From assembly GCA_036266835.1 (NCBI GenBank), contig DATAXD010000013.1, forward strand, positions 1 through 64,000: a DNA stretch of 64,000 nt. Reading direction: 5' to 3'. The translations under genes and the position numbers were made by a program. The notes below the pieces were generated by a model, which worked only from the letters and a program-made list of their open reading frames with translations, did not search any database and had not been told where the DNA came from. Numbering within the stretch: position 1 is the first letter of the stretch; every line of letters begins with the position of its first letter. Source of the stretch: Galbitalea sp036266835. Lineage in GTDB: Bacteria; Actinomycetota; Actinomycetes; Actinomycetales; Microbacteriaceae. Shown here one piece after another: positions 23,557-32,525 of the stretch.

Positions 23557-24314
23557 CCACCCACTTCATCGGCGACACCGCCGTGCTCACCGGTCGATCC
23601 CTCCGTCACATCACGCGGAGCCTGGACACGATCATCACCACGCTCCTGATGCCAATCGGCTTCATGTTGCTGTTCGTCTACGTGTTCGGCGGGGCAATCA
23701 AGACCGGAAGCGGCCCGTACGTGGACTACCTGCTCCCTGGTATCCTTCTCATCGCCATTGCATCCGGGATTTCGTACACCGGATTCCGGCTGTTCCTCGA
23801 CATGAAATCGGGAATCTTCGAGAGATTCCAGTCGATGCCGATCGCGCGCTCCGGCGTGCTGTGGGCGCACGTGCTGACCTCGCTTGTGGCCAACATGGTG
23901 TCCGCCGCGGTCGTCGTCGGGGTCGCGCTGATCCTGGGCTTCCGGTCGGGAGCGGGAGTGCTCGCCTGGTTGGCGGTCGCCGGCATCCTCGCCCTGTTCA
24001 CGCTGGCGCTCACCTGGATCGCGGTGATCGCCGGGCTCGACGCGAAGTCGCCGGATGGCGCGAGTGCGTTCTCGTACCCGATCATCTTCCTGCCGTTCAT
24101 CAGCTCGGCCTTCGTGCCGACCGCCACGATGCCGGGACCGGTGCGCTGGTTCGCCGAGAATCAGCCGGTGACGTCGATCGTCAACTCGATCCGCGAACTG
24201 CTCGCGCAGAAGCCGGTGAGCGGTGAACTGTGGATCGCGCTTGCCTGGTGCGTGGGCATCCTCATCGTCGCGTTTGCTTTCGCGATGTCGATCTACCGGC
24301 GCAAGATCAGCTGA
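23553..24314 (+). CDS. ABC-2 type exporter permease
   Basis: This 253-residue membrane protein of the ABC-2 type has about six spans (for example IITTLLMPIGFMLLFVYVFG and YLLPGILLIAIASG) and the family motif FERFQSMPIARSG. The Walker-containing partner precedes it with an ATGA overlap. It ends nine bases before the convergent prpC stop. Confidence 0.87.
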   Translation: MTTHFIGDTAVLTGRSLRHITRSLDTIITTLLMPIGFMLLFVYVFGGAIKTGSGPYVDYLLPGILLIAIASGISYTGFRLFLDMKSGIFERFQSMPIARSGVLWAHVLTSLVANMVSAAVVVGVALILGFRSGAGVLAWLAVAGILALFTLALTWIAVIAGLDAKSPDGASAFSYPIIFLPFISSAFVPTATMPGPVRWFAENQPVTSIVNSIRELLAQKPVSGELWIALAWCVGILIVAFAFAMSIYRRKIS

Positions 24315-24323
24315 GGTGTTGGC

Positions 24324-25439
24324 TCACGACAGGTGTCGCTCGTCCGGGCCGTTGTAAACACTCAGCGGCCGGATGATCGAGTTCGAGGCGAGCTGCTCCA
24401 TGATGTGCGCGGTCCAGCCGGTGACTCGCGATGCCACGAACAACGGCGTGAACATCTCGGTGTCGAAACCGATCAAGCTATACGCAGGCCCCGACGGGTA
24501 GTCGAGGTTGGGCTTGATGCCCTTGCGCTCCTGCATCGCGGACTCGAGCGCCTCGTACAGCGCGAGCAGGTCTTGCCGCTGGTACTCGGTGATGAGGGTG
24601 TCGAGCGACTTCTTCATTGTCGGTACCCGTGAGTCGCCGTTGCGATAGACACGGTGGCCGAACCCCGAAATCTTCTGCTTAGCGGCAAGCGCCTTATCGA
24701 GCCAGGCCTCAGCATTGTCTGCGGACCCAATCTCATCGAACACGTGCATGACAGCTTCGTTGGCTCCGCCGTGCAGCGGACCCTTCAGAGCCGCGATGCC
24801 GGCAACGACCGCAGAGTAGAGGTCGGACAGCGTGCTGGTGACGACCCGCGCGGTGAATGTCGACGCGTTGAACGAGTGCTCGGCGTAGAGAATCATCGAC
24901 ACATCGAACGCAGCAAGATCAACATCGTTGGGCACTTCACCGAATGTCATGTACAGGAAGTTCGCGGAGTATCCGAGGTCGTCTCGAGGCGCTACAACAT
25001 CCTGTCCCCGTCGTCGGCGCTCGTCGTAGGCGACGATCGCGGGCAGCTTGGCGAACAGTGTGATCGACTTCGTGAGGTTCGACTCCGGGCTCTCATCCGC
25101 GCTGGTCGGGTCGTTTGCGCCGATCACACTTACGGCCGTGCGGATGACATCCATGGGATGCGCCTTCAGCGAGATCTCATCGATGACGCGCTTGACATTC
25201 GCGTCGAGTGCGCGCTGCGAGCGCTCGAGCTTCTCAAAAGCGGCGAGCTGCTTCGCATCCGGGAGTTCGCCGTTCCAGAGCAGGTAGGCGACCTCCTCGA
25301 ACGACTTCTTCGCCGCGAGCTCCTGCACCGGATACCCGCGGTACAGCAGCGAGTTGGTCTCCGGGTTGACCTTCGAGATGGCGGTGTAGTCGACCGGTAC
25401 CCCGGCCAGGCCCTTGTAGATTTCCTTGTCCTCGAGCAT
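24324..25439 (-). CDS. prpC: 2-methylcitrate synthase / citrate synthase family
   Basis: This 371-residue enzyme of the citrate synthase family condenses propionyl-CoA with oxaloacetate in the methylcitrate cycle. Motifs are AEHSFNAST with its catalytic His, GPLHGGANEAV and GFGHRVYRN. The short length is that of PrpC-type rather than TCA-cycle GltA. It is the last gene of the regulator-prpD-prpB-prpC operon, 41 bases after prpB. This setting makes methylcitrate synthase much more likely than citrate synthase. Confidence 0.9.
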   Translation of the reverse strand: MLEDKEIYKGLAGVPVDYTAISKVNPETNSLLYRGYPVQELAAKKSFEEVAYLLWNGELPDAKQLAAFEKLERSQRALDANVKRVIDEISLKAHPMDVIRTAVSVIGANDPTSADESPESNLTKSITLFAKLPAIVAYDERRRRGQDVVAPRDDLGYSANFLYMTFGEVPNDVDLAAFDVSMILYAEHSFNASTFTARVVTSTLSDLYSAVVAGIAALKGPLHGGANEAVMHVFDEIGSADNAEAWLDKALAAKQKISGFGHRVYRNGDSRVPTMKKSLDTLITEYQRQDLLALYEALESAMQERKGIKPNLDYPSGPAYSLIGFDTEMFTPLFVASRVTGWTAHIMEQLASNSIIRPLSVYNGPDERHLS

Positions 25440-25480
25440 GAGCTGTTCCTTCCGGGATCGGTGGCTTTTGGGTGGTGAGG

Positions 25481-26374
25481 TTAGAGCGTGAAGTTGAAGA
25501 CGGACTCGTCGAACGTGTTGTACCCGGCATAGTCGTTGAGCTCGTACAGGCGCGCCCTGGTTTGCATCTCCGCGACTTGCGACTTCAGCGAACCCTCGGC
25601 CGCCAGCGCATCGAGGCCGCGCTCGGCCGCTCCCATCGCGAGGCGCAGCAGCGAGACCGGGTAGATGACGATGTTCGCGCCGACGCTGGCGAGCTGCTCG
25701 GTGGTAAACAGCTCGGACTTGCCGAACTCGGTCATATTGGCGAGCATCGGCACGTCGATGGCTTTGCGCATCGCCTCGAACTCGGAGAGATCTTTCATGG
25801 CTTCGGGGAAGATCGCGTCCGCCCCCGCATCCACGAGCGCCTTCGCGCGATCAATCGCAGCAGCGAGTCCGTCGACGGCGCGGATGTCGGTCCTCGCCAT
25901 GATCACCAGGTTGGGGTCGCGCCGGGCGTCGACCGCCGCGCGAATCCGCTTGATGGCGGTGTCCGTGTCCACGACGGCTTTTCCGTCGAGGTGCCCGCAG
26001 CGCTTGGGGTTGATCTGGTCTTCGATGTGCAGACCCGATACGCCCGCGTCCTCGAGCGTCTGCACGGTGCGGGCGACGTTCATCGGTTCCCCGAATCCGG
26101 TGTCGGCATCGATCAGCGTCGGCAGGTCGGTCATGCGCGAAATCTGGCCGCCCCGGGTCGCCACCTCGGTGAGCGTCGTGAGCCCGATATCCGGCAGTCC
26201 CAAATCAGCCGCGATGACTGCGCCGGAAATGTAGACGCCTTCGAACCCCTTGTCCTGAATGAGGTTTGCGCTGAGGGGGTTGAATGCGCCAGGAAACCTC
26301 AGGAGCTTGCCGCTGGCCAGCTCGGCGCGAAACGTCGCGCGCTTGTCGGCTGCGGGAACTTTCGTGTACAGCAT
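25481..26374 (-). CDS. prpB: Methylisocitrate lyase
   Basis: This 297-residue enzyme of the isocitrate lyase/PEP mutase family cleaves 2-methylisocitrate to pyruvate and succinate. The catalytic loop KRCGH is at 124-128 (INPKRCGHLDGK), and LIDADTGFGEP (88-98) carries the metal-binding Asp residues. The length matches PrpB. Its ATG shares one base with the prpD stop (TGATG on the minus strand), so it is tightly coupled to prpD. Confidence 0.93.
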   Translation of the reverse strand: MLYTKVPAADKRATFRAELASGKLLRFPGAFNPLSANLIQDKGFEGVYISGAVIAADLGLPDIGLTTLTEVATRGGQISRMTDLPTLIDADTGFGEPMNVARTVQTLEDAGVSGLHIEDQINPKRCGHLDGKAVVDTDTAIKRIRAAVDARRDPNLVIMARTDIRAVDGLAAAIDRAKALVDAGADAIFPEAMKDLSEFEAMRKAIDVPMLANMTEFGKSELFTTEQLASVGANIVIYPVSLLRLAMGAAERGLDALAAEGSLKSQVAEMQTRARLYELNDYAGYNTFDESVFNFTL

Positions 26375-27882
26375 CAGAAGATCCCCTTCGGGTTGGTGAC
26401 ATCGGAAAGGTCGGTCACGACCGTGAGGCCGCCCAGCTCCGCGGCGGTCAGCTCGGGCAGGCGTTGGGCGACATCGAGGAATCGCTCGATCTCCGCCGGG
26501 AGCAGGATGCCGTCAGCCAGAGTTCGGAACTTGGCGATGTACTGCTGGCGCCCGAACGGATGAGCGCCGAGTGGATGCGCATCCGCGACCGCGATCTCCT
26601 CGACGACCCGCGACCCGTCGGCAAGGTCGATCTCGACCCGCCCGCCGAACGCTTTCTCCTTCGGGTCGAGCGAGTGGTAGCGACGCGTCCACTCCTTGTC
26701 TTCCGCGGTCGAGACCTTCTGCCACAGCTCGACCGTGTCGGCACGCGCCGCCCGCTCGGGCGCGTATGAACTGTTGTGATCCCACTTCCCATCTTGTAGC
26801 GCAACCGTGAAGATGTAGGGAATCGAGTGGTCGAGCGTTTCGCGACTCGCGGTGGGGTCGTACTTCTGTGGGTCATTCGCGCCCGAGCCGATCACATTGT
26901 GGGTGTGGTGGCTCGTGTGCAGCACCACACGCGTGATGTTCTTCGGATCGCGAAGGGCGGGTCGTTCGGCACCGAGCCGACGGGCGAGATCGATCCAGGC
27001 CTGGGCCTGGTATTCGGCCGAGTGTTCCTTCGTGTAGCTGTCGAGGATTGCGAGACGCGGCTCGCCCTTTTCCGGAAGCGGCACTTCGTACCGCGCATCC
27101 TTGCCGCCGAGCAGCCACGCGATGACGCCGTCCTCACCCTCATAGATGGGAGTGGGGCTGGTCTGCCCGCGCATCGCGCGATCGACGGATTCGACAGCCA
27201 TTTTTCCGGCGAAGGCCGGGGCATGCGACTTCCAGGTCGAGATCTCGCCTTTGCGCGACTGGCGGGTGGCCGTCGTCGTGTGCAGGGCCTGGCCGATGGC
27301 CTGGAAAATCGTCTCGGTCTCGAGCCCAAGCAGCGTGCCGATACCCGCGGCCGCAGACGGGCCGAGGTGGGCGACGTGATCGATCTTGTGCTCGTGCAGG
27401 CTGATCGCCTTCGCGAGGTCGATCTGGATCTCGTAGCCGGTGACGATTCCGCGCAGGAGCTCCGCCCCGCCGTGGCCGGTGTGCTGGGCGACCGCCAAAA
27501 TCGGCGGAATGTTATCGCCGGGGTGCGAATACTCGGCGGCGAGGAACGTGTCGTGGTAGTCGAGCTCTCGAACGGCCACCCCGTTCGCCCATGCGGCCCA
27601 CTCGGGACTGGTCAATTCCGGGGTTCCGAACACCGTCGAGCCCGTGCCGCCACGCGAGACCGGATGCGCCGCCGCCTGAGAACGCGCAGACACGATGGGG
27701 CCGCGACGCAGGGACGCGGTCGCCACACTCGCGTTGTCGATGATGCGATTGATGACCATGTCGGCTACGGCATCCGTCGCGTCGATGTTCTCGGACGCGA
27801 CTTCGGCGATTTTCCAGGCCAGCTGGTTCTCGCGGGGCAAGTCCTCGGAACTCGAGTACACGCGTACGGGGTGAAGCTTCAC
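26374..27882 (-). CDS. prpD: 2-methylcitrate dehydratase
   Basis: This 502-residue MmgE/PrpD-family enzyme dehydrates 2-methylcitrate to 2-methylaconitate in propionate breakdown. Typical segments include GNAVRELDYHDTF-like sequence (NGVAVRELDYHDTFLA), HPGDNIPPILAVAQ, and CIxxA-like helical repeats around TGYEIQIDLAKAI. It starts 17 bases after the GntR gene and is followed by prpB. A separate prpF or aconitase is not in the window, so PrpD may work with a general aconitase. Confidence 0.92.
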   Translation of the reverse strand: MKLHPVRVYSSSEDLPRENQLAWKIAEVASENIDATDAVADMVINRIIDNASVATASLRRGPIVSARSQAAAHPVSRGGTGSTVFGTPELTSPEWAAWANGVAVRELDYHDTFLAAEYSHPGDNIPPILAVAQHTGHGGAELLRGIVTGYEIQIDLAKAISLHEHKIDHVAHLGPSAAAGIGTLLGLETETIFQAIGQALHTTTATRQSRKGEISTWKSHAPAFAGKMAVESVDRAMRGQTSPTPIYEGEDGVIAWLLGGKDARYEVPLPEKGEPRLAILDSYTKEHSAEYQAQAWIDLARRLGAERPALRDPKNITRVVLHTSHHTHNVIGSGANDPQKYDPTASRETLDHSIPYIFTVALQDGKWDHNSSYAPERAARADTVELWQKVSTAEDKEWTRRYHSLDPKEKAFGGRVEIDLADGSRVVEEIAVADAHPLGAHPFGRQQYIAKFRTLADGILLPAEIERFLDVAQRLPELTAAELGGLTVVTDLSDVTNPKGIF

Positions 27883-27899
27883 TTGGTGGTCCTTATGGT

Positions 27900-28550
27900 C
27901 TAAGAGGTGGTGGTCTTGAGGATGTTGCGGAGGCTGTTGCGCAGGTGCACCTGTGTCGCGCTCGCGGCGAGCGACTCGTCGCCGTCGATGATCGCGTCGA
28001 GGATCTGAAGATGTTCGCGCGCCGCGTCGCGGAGCCGGGACTGGTCGTCCTGGGCCAGGCGACGGATACGGGCGACGTGCGTGCGCACGCCATCGAGGCT
28101 GGAGACGAGAAACGGATTCGCCGCAGCCGCGTCGATCGTCGCGTCGAGGCGGGCGACCACCGCGTAGTACCGGTGTCGATCGGCGAGCAGAGCGTCGATG
28201 TCGCGGAATTCGTCGCGCAACCCTGCGAACACTGCGCGATCCCGGCGTCGCGCCGCGAGGCGTGCGGCCTGGACCTCGAGTGCCTCGCGCACTTCGAACA
28301 GTTCGGTGACATTCTCGGCCGAGACATCCGTCACGACGACGCCGCGGCCGGAGTGAGTGGATACGAGCCCTTCAGCGGCCAGGCGGGACAGGGCTTCACG
28401 CAGTGGTGTGCGAGATACGCCAAGGCGCTGCGACTGTTCGACCTCGGCGAGTACGGTTCCCGCGCGCAGTTCCGCGTCCAGAATTTCGCCGCGCAGGGTC
28501 AGGTAAGCGCGGTCGCTCGCCTTCAGGCGCTCGTCGACAATCGTGCTCAT
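27900..28550 (-). CDS. GntR-family (FCD) regulator of the methylcitrate operon
   Basis: This 216-residue GntR/FCD regulator has a winged helix (about residues 10-75; SQRLGVSRTPLREALSRL) and a C-terminal FCD domain. ATG 28550 is preferred over an upstream in-frame ATG at 28610 because the longer frame would add 20 non-conserved residues containing part of the operator region. TGTATACA palindromes at 28550-28557, overlapping the start codon, and at 28602-28609 suggest autoregulation of the whole regulator-prpDBC operon. The ligand is probably a methylcitrate-cycle intermediate. Confidence 0.87.
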   Translation of the reverse strand: MSTIVDERLKASDRAYLTLRGEILDAELRAGTVLAEVEQSQRLGVSRTPLREALSRLAAEGLVSTHSGRGVVVTDVSAENVTELFEVREALEVQAARLAARRRDRAVFAGLRDEFRDIDALLADRHRYYAVVARLDATIDAAAANPFLVSSLDGVRTHVARIRRLAQDDQSRLRDAAREHLQILDAIIDGDESLAASATQVHLRNSLRNILKTTTS

Positions 28551-28609
28551 GTATACACAGTAGCGCTCCTTGGCCCCAAAATCAGCAAAATAGACTCCTT
28601 CTGTATACA
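28550..28609 (-). promoter_or_regulatory. Twin TGTATACA operators of the prp operon
   Basis: Two identical perfect palindromes, TGTATACA, stand at 28550-28557 and 28602-28609, each followed by CAG. They are 52 bases apart (about five helical turns) and bracket the expected promoter of the minus-strand prp operon. Confidence 0.6.
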
Positions 28610-28624
28610 CAGATCCTCCCTGCG

Positions 28625-28751
28625 CTCTCCTAATTCAGGAGCCGGCGTCGGCGGCATCCGGAAATCGCCCTAATTCAGGCGACTTCTGTCACTTCTTGCC
28701 ACTCCAGTCACACAGGCTCCTGAATTGGGAGAGCGATGTCCTGAAATAGGA
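28625..28751. repeat. Inverted repeat with four CCTRAWTYAGG-like palindromes
   Basis: The 19-mers at 28625-28643 and 28715-28733 are inverted copies with 18 of 19 matches. Within and around them are four related palindromic cores: CCTAATTCAGG at 28629 and 28669, TCCTGAATTGG at 28718, and TCCTGAAATAGGA at 28739. The cluster fills the divergent gap between the prp operon and the carboxypeptidase gene. It could be an extragenic palindrome family or operator cluster. Confidence 0.6.
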
Positions 28752-28831
28752 CAGGTGTCTCGAGTGGGCGCAGCGGCGCTTACGATGAGGATGCACGTTA
28801 GAAATCCTCAAACTGAAGCGAACGCGACCCA

Positions 28832-30172
28832 GTGACCCAGCACGAACCATCCGATGGACTCTCGGAACTCTCGGCGATGTTCGTTGGTGGTTCCCAGTAC
28901 GCGACCGCGCCAGAAGACCCGGAGCGTTCCAGGCGGCGGCGGCGCACCCGACGGATTGCGGGTGCGATTTCCGCCGCGGTCGTCATCGCGCTGATTGTCA
29001 CCTACTGCTCGCTCACACTCACCGCTCCCATCGGCGCCGCTGCCGCAGCGACCCAACGGCCGGATGTCGCGACACCCGCTGCGGCCGCGCTCGCGTTCCC
29101 GACCGGTGGCGAATCCGCGGTCAGCATTTCCGGAGCAGATACCTACCTGGGCGCGAAAGCAGACGGCATCTTCGCCTCGAGCGGCGGAAATGACGCTATT
29201 CCCATGGCGAGTATCAGCAAGCTGATTACGGCGCTGGTCATCCTCCAGGCACGCCCGCTGGGCGCATCCGGCACGGGTCCGACGATCACATTCAGCAAGG
29301 CCGACCACGCCCTCTACGACAAATATTTCGTACTTAACGCCACGATCGCAGCAATGCCCACCGGCAGCTCAATGTCCGAGTACGACGCACTCGAAACCAT
29401 GCTTGTGGTGTCGGCCTGCAACTACGCCGAGGCAATGGCCGAGTGGGCCTACGGTTCCGATCCGGCATTCATCGGCGCGGCACGAACCTGGATCAGGGCA
29501 CACGGTCTGACCGGGACTGTCATGGTCGAGCCCACCGGAATCGACGCGAGCAACGTCAGCACCCCGAGCGACCTGATCAAACTGGGCAAGCTGGTGATGG
29601 CCACTCCCGCACTGGCGGGAATCGTCGCCAAGACGAGCCTGGATGTCCCGGCGCTGAAGGGATTGCCCAACACCAATAACCTCCTCGGCTCGGATGGGGT
29701 GGACGGCATCAAGACCGGCACGCTGCAGGGATCGGATCTGCTCTTTTCGTCGAAGGAGGATGTCGGTCTTCCCAGCCCGATCAGCATCACCGGCATTGTG
29801 ATGGACGGCCCCACCCGGGCCGCGGTCGACGATGAGGTGCGTGCGCTGATCACGAGCATCACCGCCGGATTTCACACGACCCAGTTGGGCACGAAGGGCG
29901 AGATCGTGGGCACCTACTCGACGGCGTGGGGATCGAAGGCGCGGATGGTTCTGGCGAAAGATGCGTCGGCTCTCACCTGGTCGAACGCCGCGATCACCTC
30001 CACCATGACGACCACGACGCTGAAGACCGGGGCTAGCGGCGAGACCGTGGGAACCGTGATTTGGAAGGTGGGCGCGACGACCGTAACGGTGCCCGTCGTG
30101 CTGGACGGCGCCATCCGTCCGCCGAGCACGTGGTGGCGGCTGACACATCCGTTCGAGTTGAGCAGCAAGTAG
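28832..30172 (+). CDS. D-alanyl-D-alanine carboxypeptidase-like (peptidase S11) membrane protein
   Basis: This 446-residue penicillin-binding-type protein has a cytoplasmic Arg-rich N-terminus, one membrane span (about 43-65) and an external S11 domain that trims peptidoglycan stem peptides. The nucleophile motif is SISK (127-130) and KTG is at 294-296. The middle motif reads S194-A-C-N, so the Asn of the usual SxN appears as Cys with Asn one position later. The start is GTG. The last ~100 residues form a beta-rich C-terminal domain. Because of the altered motif, activity is likely but not certain. Confidence 0.85.
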   Translation: MTQHEPSDGLSELSAMFVGGSQYATAPEDPERSRRRRRTRRIAGAISAAVVIALIVTYCSLTLTAPIGAAAAATQRPDVATPAAAALAFPTGGESAVSISGADTYLGAKADGIFASSGGNDAIPMASISKLITALVILQARPLGASGTGPTITFSKADHALYDKYFVLNATIAAMPTGSSMSEYDALETMLVVSACNYAEAMAEWAYGSDPAFIGAARTWIRAHGLTGTVMVEPTGIDASNVSTPSDLIKLGKLVMATPALAGIVAKTSLDVPALKGLPNTNNLLGSDGVDGIKTGTLQGSDLLFSSKEDVGLPSPISITGIVMDGPTRAAVDDEVRALITSITAGFHTTQLGTKGEIVGTYSTAWGSKARMVLAKDASALTWSNAAITSTMTTTTLKTGASGETVGTVIWKVGATTVTVPVVLDGAIRPPSTWWRLTHPFELSSK

Positions 30173-30182
30173 GGCACCTCGC

Positions 30183-30211
30183 GTCGGCTGCACCGACCTT
30201 TTGCAGCCGAC
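30183..30211 (+). terminator. Stem-loop after the carboxypeptidase gene
   Basis: GTCGGCTGC (30183-30191) and GCAGCCGAC (30203-30211) form a perfect 9-base stem with an 11-base loop, ten bases past the carboxypeptidase stop. There is no U-run directly after it. It probably ends or attenuates that transcript before the DUF4129 gene. Confidence 0.55.
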
Positions 30212-30229
30212 TGGCGTAACTTGAGTCTC

Positions 30230-30949
30230 GTGAAGCGGGATGGCGGCCGAGTTCCGACGATCGCCATTATTACGGCGCTGTTCTGCCTCGTCGTTGCGAT
30301 CGGCGCCGCCCTGCAGGGCAGGTTCGACTTTGCTGGTCCGCGCTGGGTTCCTGGGCTCCCACCCGCAAAGCTGCTGACGCACACCTCGCCGCCGCAACCG
30401 AGCGTTGCTGCAACCGCTGTTCCCACCCAACTGGCGAATAATTCAGGATTGATCATTGGTTGGCTCCCGATCCTCCTAATCCTGTCGGTCCTCTTCGTCG
30501 CCGCGATCCTGCTGCTGGTCGTGTACTGGCTGCGCCGCAGGAGGCCTAGACCGCAGAAGCTGCCCGGCCTGGAAGGCACGCTCGCCGAGGTGACGGCGGA
30601 TGCGAAAACGGAGCCGGATCTCCCGACGCTGCAACGAGGACTCGCTTTTGCCGCAGCGGTTCTCGAGTCGGATCGCGAACCGCGAGACGCGATCGTTCGA
30701 GCCTGGCTGGGGCTGCAGGAGGCGGCCGAGGATTCGGGCATGCGGCGCCGAGCAGCCGAGACTCCGACCGAGTTCACCTCCCGCGTGTTCGACTCGGTGC
30801 ACGCCGATCGAGCGGCCGCGTCAGCACTGCTGGCGGTCTACCTCCGCGTTCGGTTCCGGTCCGTGCCGGCAACGGCGGCGGATGTCGAGGTCGCCAGGCG
30901 CTCGATCCGCCGGCTCCGCGACACCTGGCGGGTCGGGACGCCAGGATGA
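30230..30949 (+). CDS. DUF4129 domain-containing membrane protein
   Basis: This protein of about 239 residues has two membrane spans (near residues 10-28 and 73-97) and a C-terminal cytoplasmic DUF4129 domain (LESDREPRDAIVRAWLGLQEAAEDSG, TPTEFTSRVF). GTG 30230 is preferred; a TTG three codons upstream is an alternative. DUF4129 proteins lie with MoxR ATPases, DUF58 proteins and often transglutaminases. Here the next genes are a small membrane protein, MoxR and DUF58, joined by ATGA overlaps. Its precise function is unknown. Confidence 0.75.
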   Translation: MKRDGGRVPTIAIITALFCLVVAIGAALQGRFDFAGPRWVPGLPPAKLLTHTSPPQPSVAATAVPTQLANNSGLIIGWLPILLILSVLFVAAILLLVVYWLRRRRPRPQKLPGLEGTLAEVTADAKTEPDLPTLQRGLAFAAAVLESDREPRDAIVRAWLGLQEAAEDSGMRRRAAETPTEFTSRVFDSVHADRAAASALLAVYLRVRFRSVPATAADVEVARRSIRRLRDTWRVGTPG

Positions 30950-31461
30950 CGCGCTACATCGGCCCAGCGATGCTCGCGGTCCTCGCCGGCGCGGGCTGCT
31001 GGTTCTTCGGGCTCGCGATCATCCCGTCGATCGTCGTGGTCATCGTCGTCGGCGCCATCGTCGTGACCCTTCGCGAGGTCGTGGCGCCCGACGATACGGT
31101 CCTGACCGCCGGGATCGTGCAGTCGGCGCAGACCGCGGAATGGCCGCCGGGGCCACCGTTGCACGGCGACGGCGCGCGGCGAGACGTGTCAGAACTGGGC
31201 TGGGCCCTGCGCACGCCGAGCGGCATCGTCGAAGACCGGGTACTCGACCGGGTGCGAGCCATCGCGGCCACGAGCCTTCGCAGACGCCGGCTCGATCTCG
31301 AAAATCCGGCCGACCGCGCTCGGATCGAGCGGCTCGTCGGGCCGCCGCTCTACCTGCTCCTCACTGCGGCCGGGCGGCAGCGCACATCAGCTCGAACCCT
31401 GCGATCCTTACTCGGCACTCTCGAGGCGCTCGAGAGAACCGATCCAGGGGCACGAAACTAG
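30946..31461 (+). CDS. Small membrane protein of the MoxR/DUF58 operon
   Basis: This 171-residue protein has one or two N-terminal membrane spans (AMLAVLAGAGCWFFGLAIIPSIVVVIVVGAIVV, residues about 6-40) and a cytoplasmic, Arg- and Leu-rich C-terminal domain. I do not recognise the family. ATGA overlap with the DUF4129 gene and position before the MoxR gene show that it belongs to the same complex or pathway. Confidence 0.65.
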   Translation: MTRYIGPAMLAVLAGAGCWFFGLAIIPSIVVVIVVGAIVVTLREVVAPDDTVLTAGIVQSAQTAEWPPGPPLHGDGARRDVSELGWALRTPSGIVEDRVLDRVRAIAATSLRRRRLDLENPADRARIERLVGPPLYLLLTAAGRQRTSARTLRSLLGTLEALERTDPGARN

Positions 31462-31499
31462 TCACGACCGACTCACGGTCCACAACGGAAAGGGTGCCC

Positions 31500-32525
31500 A
31501 TGCCAACACCGAATCGCAAGGCGACCCAGTTCGATATCGCGACGATCGCAGCGACCAGCACTGCCATCCTGGAACGCGTTTCGACCGTCGTGGTCGGCAT
31601 GCCGGAGTCCCTCGAGTTCGCGCTCGCCAGCATCCTGGCCGGCGGTCACGTGCTCTTCGAGGATGTGCCCGGGCTCGGCAAGACGCTCGCCGCGCGCTCG
31701 CTCGCCGCCGCGATCGGCCTGGATTTCCGTCGCATCCAGTGCACGCCCGACCTGCTGCCGTCCGACATCACCGGGTCCTTCGTCTACTCGCCGGGCACCA
31801 GCGACTTCGTGTTCCGCCCGGGGCCCATCTTCACGGGACTCCTTCTTGCCGACGAGATCAACCGCACTTCGCCGAAAACCCAGTCCGCGCTGCTCGAGGC
31901 GATGGCCGAAGGCCAGGTCACGGTCGAGGGCAACAGCTACCCGCTCTCCGTGCCGTTCCACGTCGTCGCGACCTCCAACCCGATCGAGTACGAGGGGACC
32001 TACGCGCTGCCCGAAGCCCAGCTGGACCGCTTCATGGTTCGTCTGGCCGTCGGGTATCCGGCACGGGACGGGGAGCAGCGAGTCCTGCTCAACCGCGTCG
32101 CGCGAGGACAGGAAGTCGCGCACGTGGAAGCCGTCATCACCTCGGACGAACTCCGCGCGATGCAACGCGGGATCGAGGCGGTAGCGGTGGATCCGGACAT
32201 CGCACTGTACTGCGTCGACCTCGCAACGGCCACCAGGCAGCACGGCGCGGTCGAGGTGGGCGCGTCGCCACGCGGAGCCCAGGGACTCATGCTGGTCGGG
32301 CGCTCGCTCGCCGTGATGGCGGGCCGCGACTATGTGACCCCCGAGGACATCAAACGCATCGCGGTGCCCGTGCTCGCGCACCGGCTCACGCTTACCCCGC
32401 AGGCGTGGGCTAGCGGAACCGACCCCGCGGCCATCATCCTCGACATCGCCGATGACGTCGCCGGGCCGCCCGTCGTAGGTGCGGCACGCGCGGTTGCGGA
32501 TGACTCGGGTGTGTCCTCGCAGTGA
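31500..32525 (+). CDS. MoxR-family AAA+ ATPase
   Basis: This 341-residue MoxR ATPase is thought to act as a chaperone in assembly or activation of a partner, usually the DUF58/VWA protein encoded next. Walker A is EDVPGLGKT (54-62), Walker B is LLLADEIN (114-121), and the MoxR signature is ALLEAMAEGQVTVEG. ATG 31500 is followed by the usual short extension before the AAA+ core; longer in-frame starts upstream run through the preceding gene in another frame. GTGA overlap couples it to the DUF58 gene. Confidence 0.9.
   Translation: MPTPNRKATQFDIATIAATSTAILERVSTVVVGMPESLEFALASILAGGHVLFEDVPGLGKTLAARSLAAAIGLDFRRIQCTPDLLPSDITGSFVYSPGTSDFVFRPGPIFTGLLLADEINRTSPKTQSALLEAMAEGQVTVEGNSYPLSVPFHVVATSNPIEYEGTYALPEAQLDRFMVRLAVGYPARDGEQRVLLNRVARGQEVAHVEAVITSDELRAMQRGIEAVAVDPDIALYCVDLATATRQHGAVEVGASPRGAQGLMLVGRSLAVMAGRDYVTPEDIKRIAVPVLAHRLTLTPQAWASGTDPAAIILDIADDVAGPPVVGAARAVADDSGVSSQ

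Noticed and set aside
25472..27903. Two long open frames on the plus strand opposite prpB and prpD
   Set aside because: The minus-strand genes have diagnostic motifs (KRCGH in PrpB) and operon overlaps. The plus-strand products are low-complexity and without start signals.
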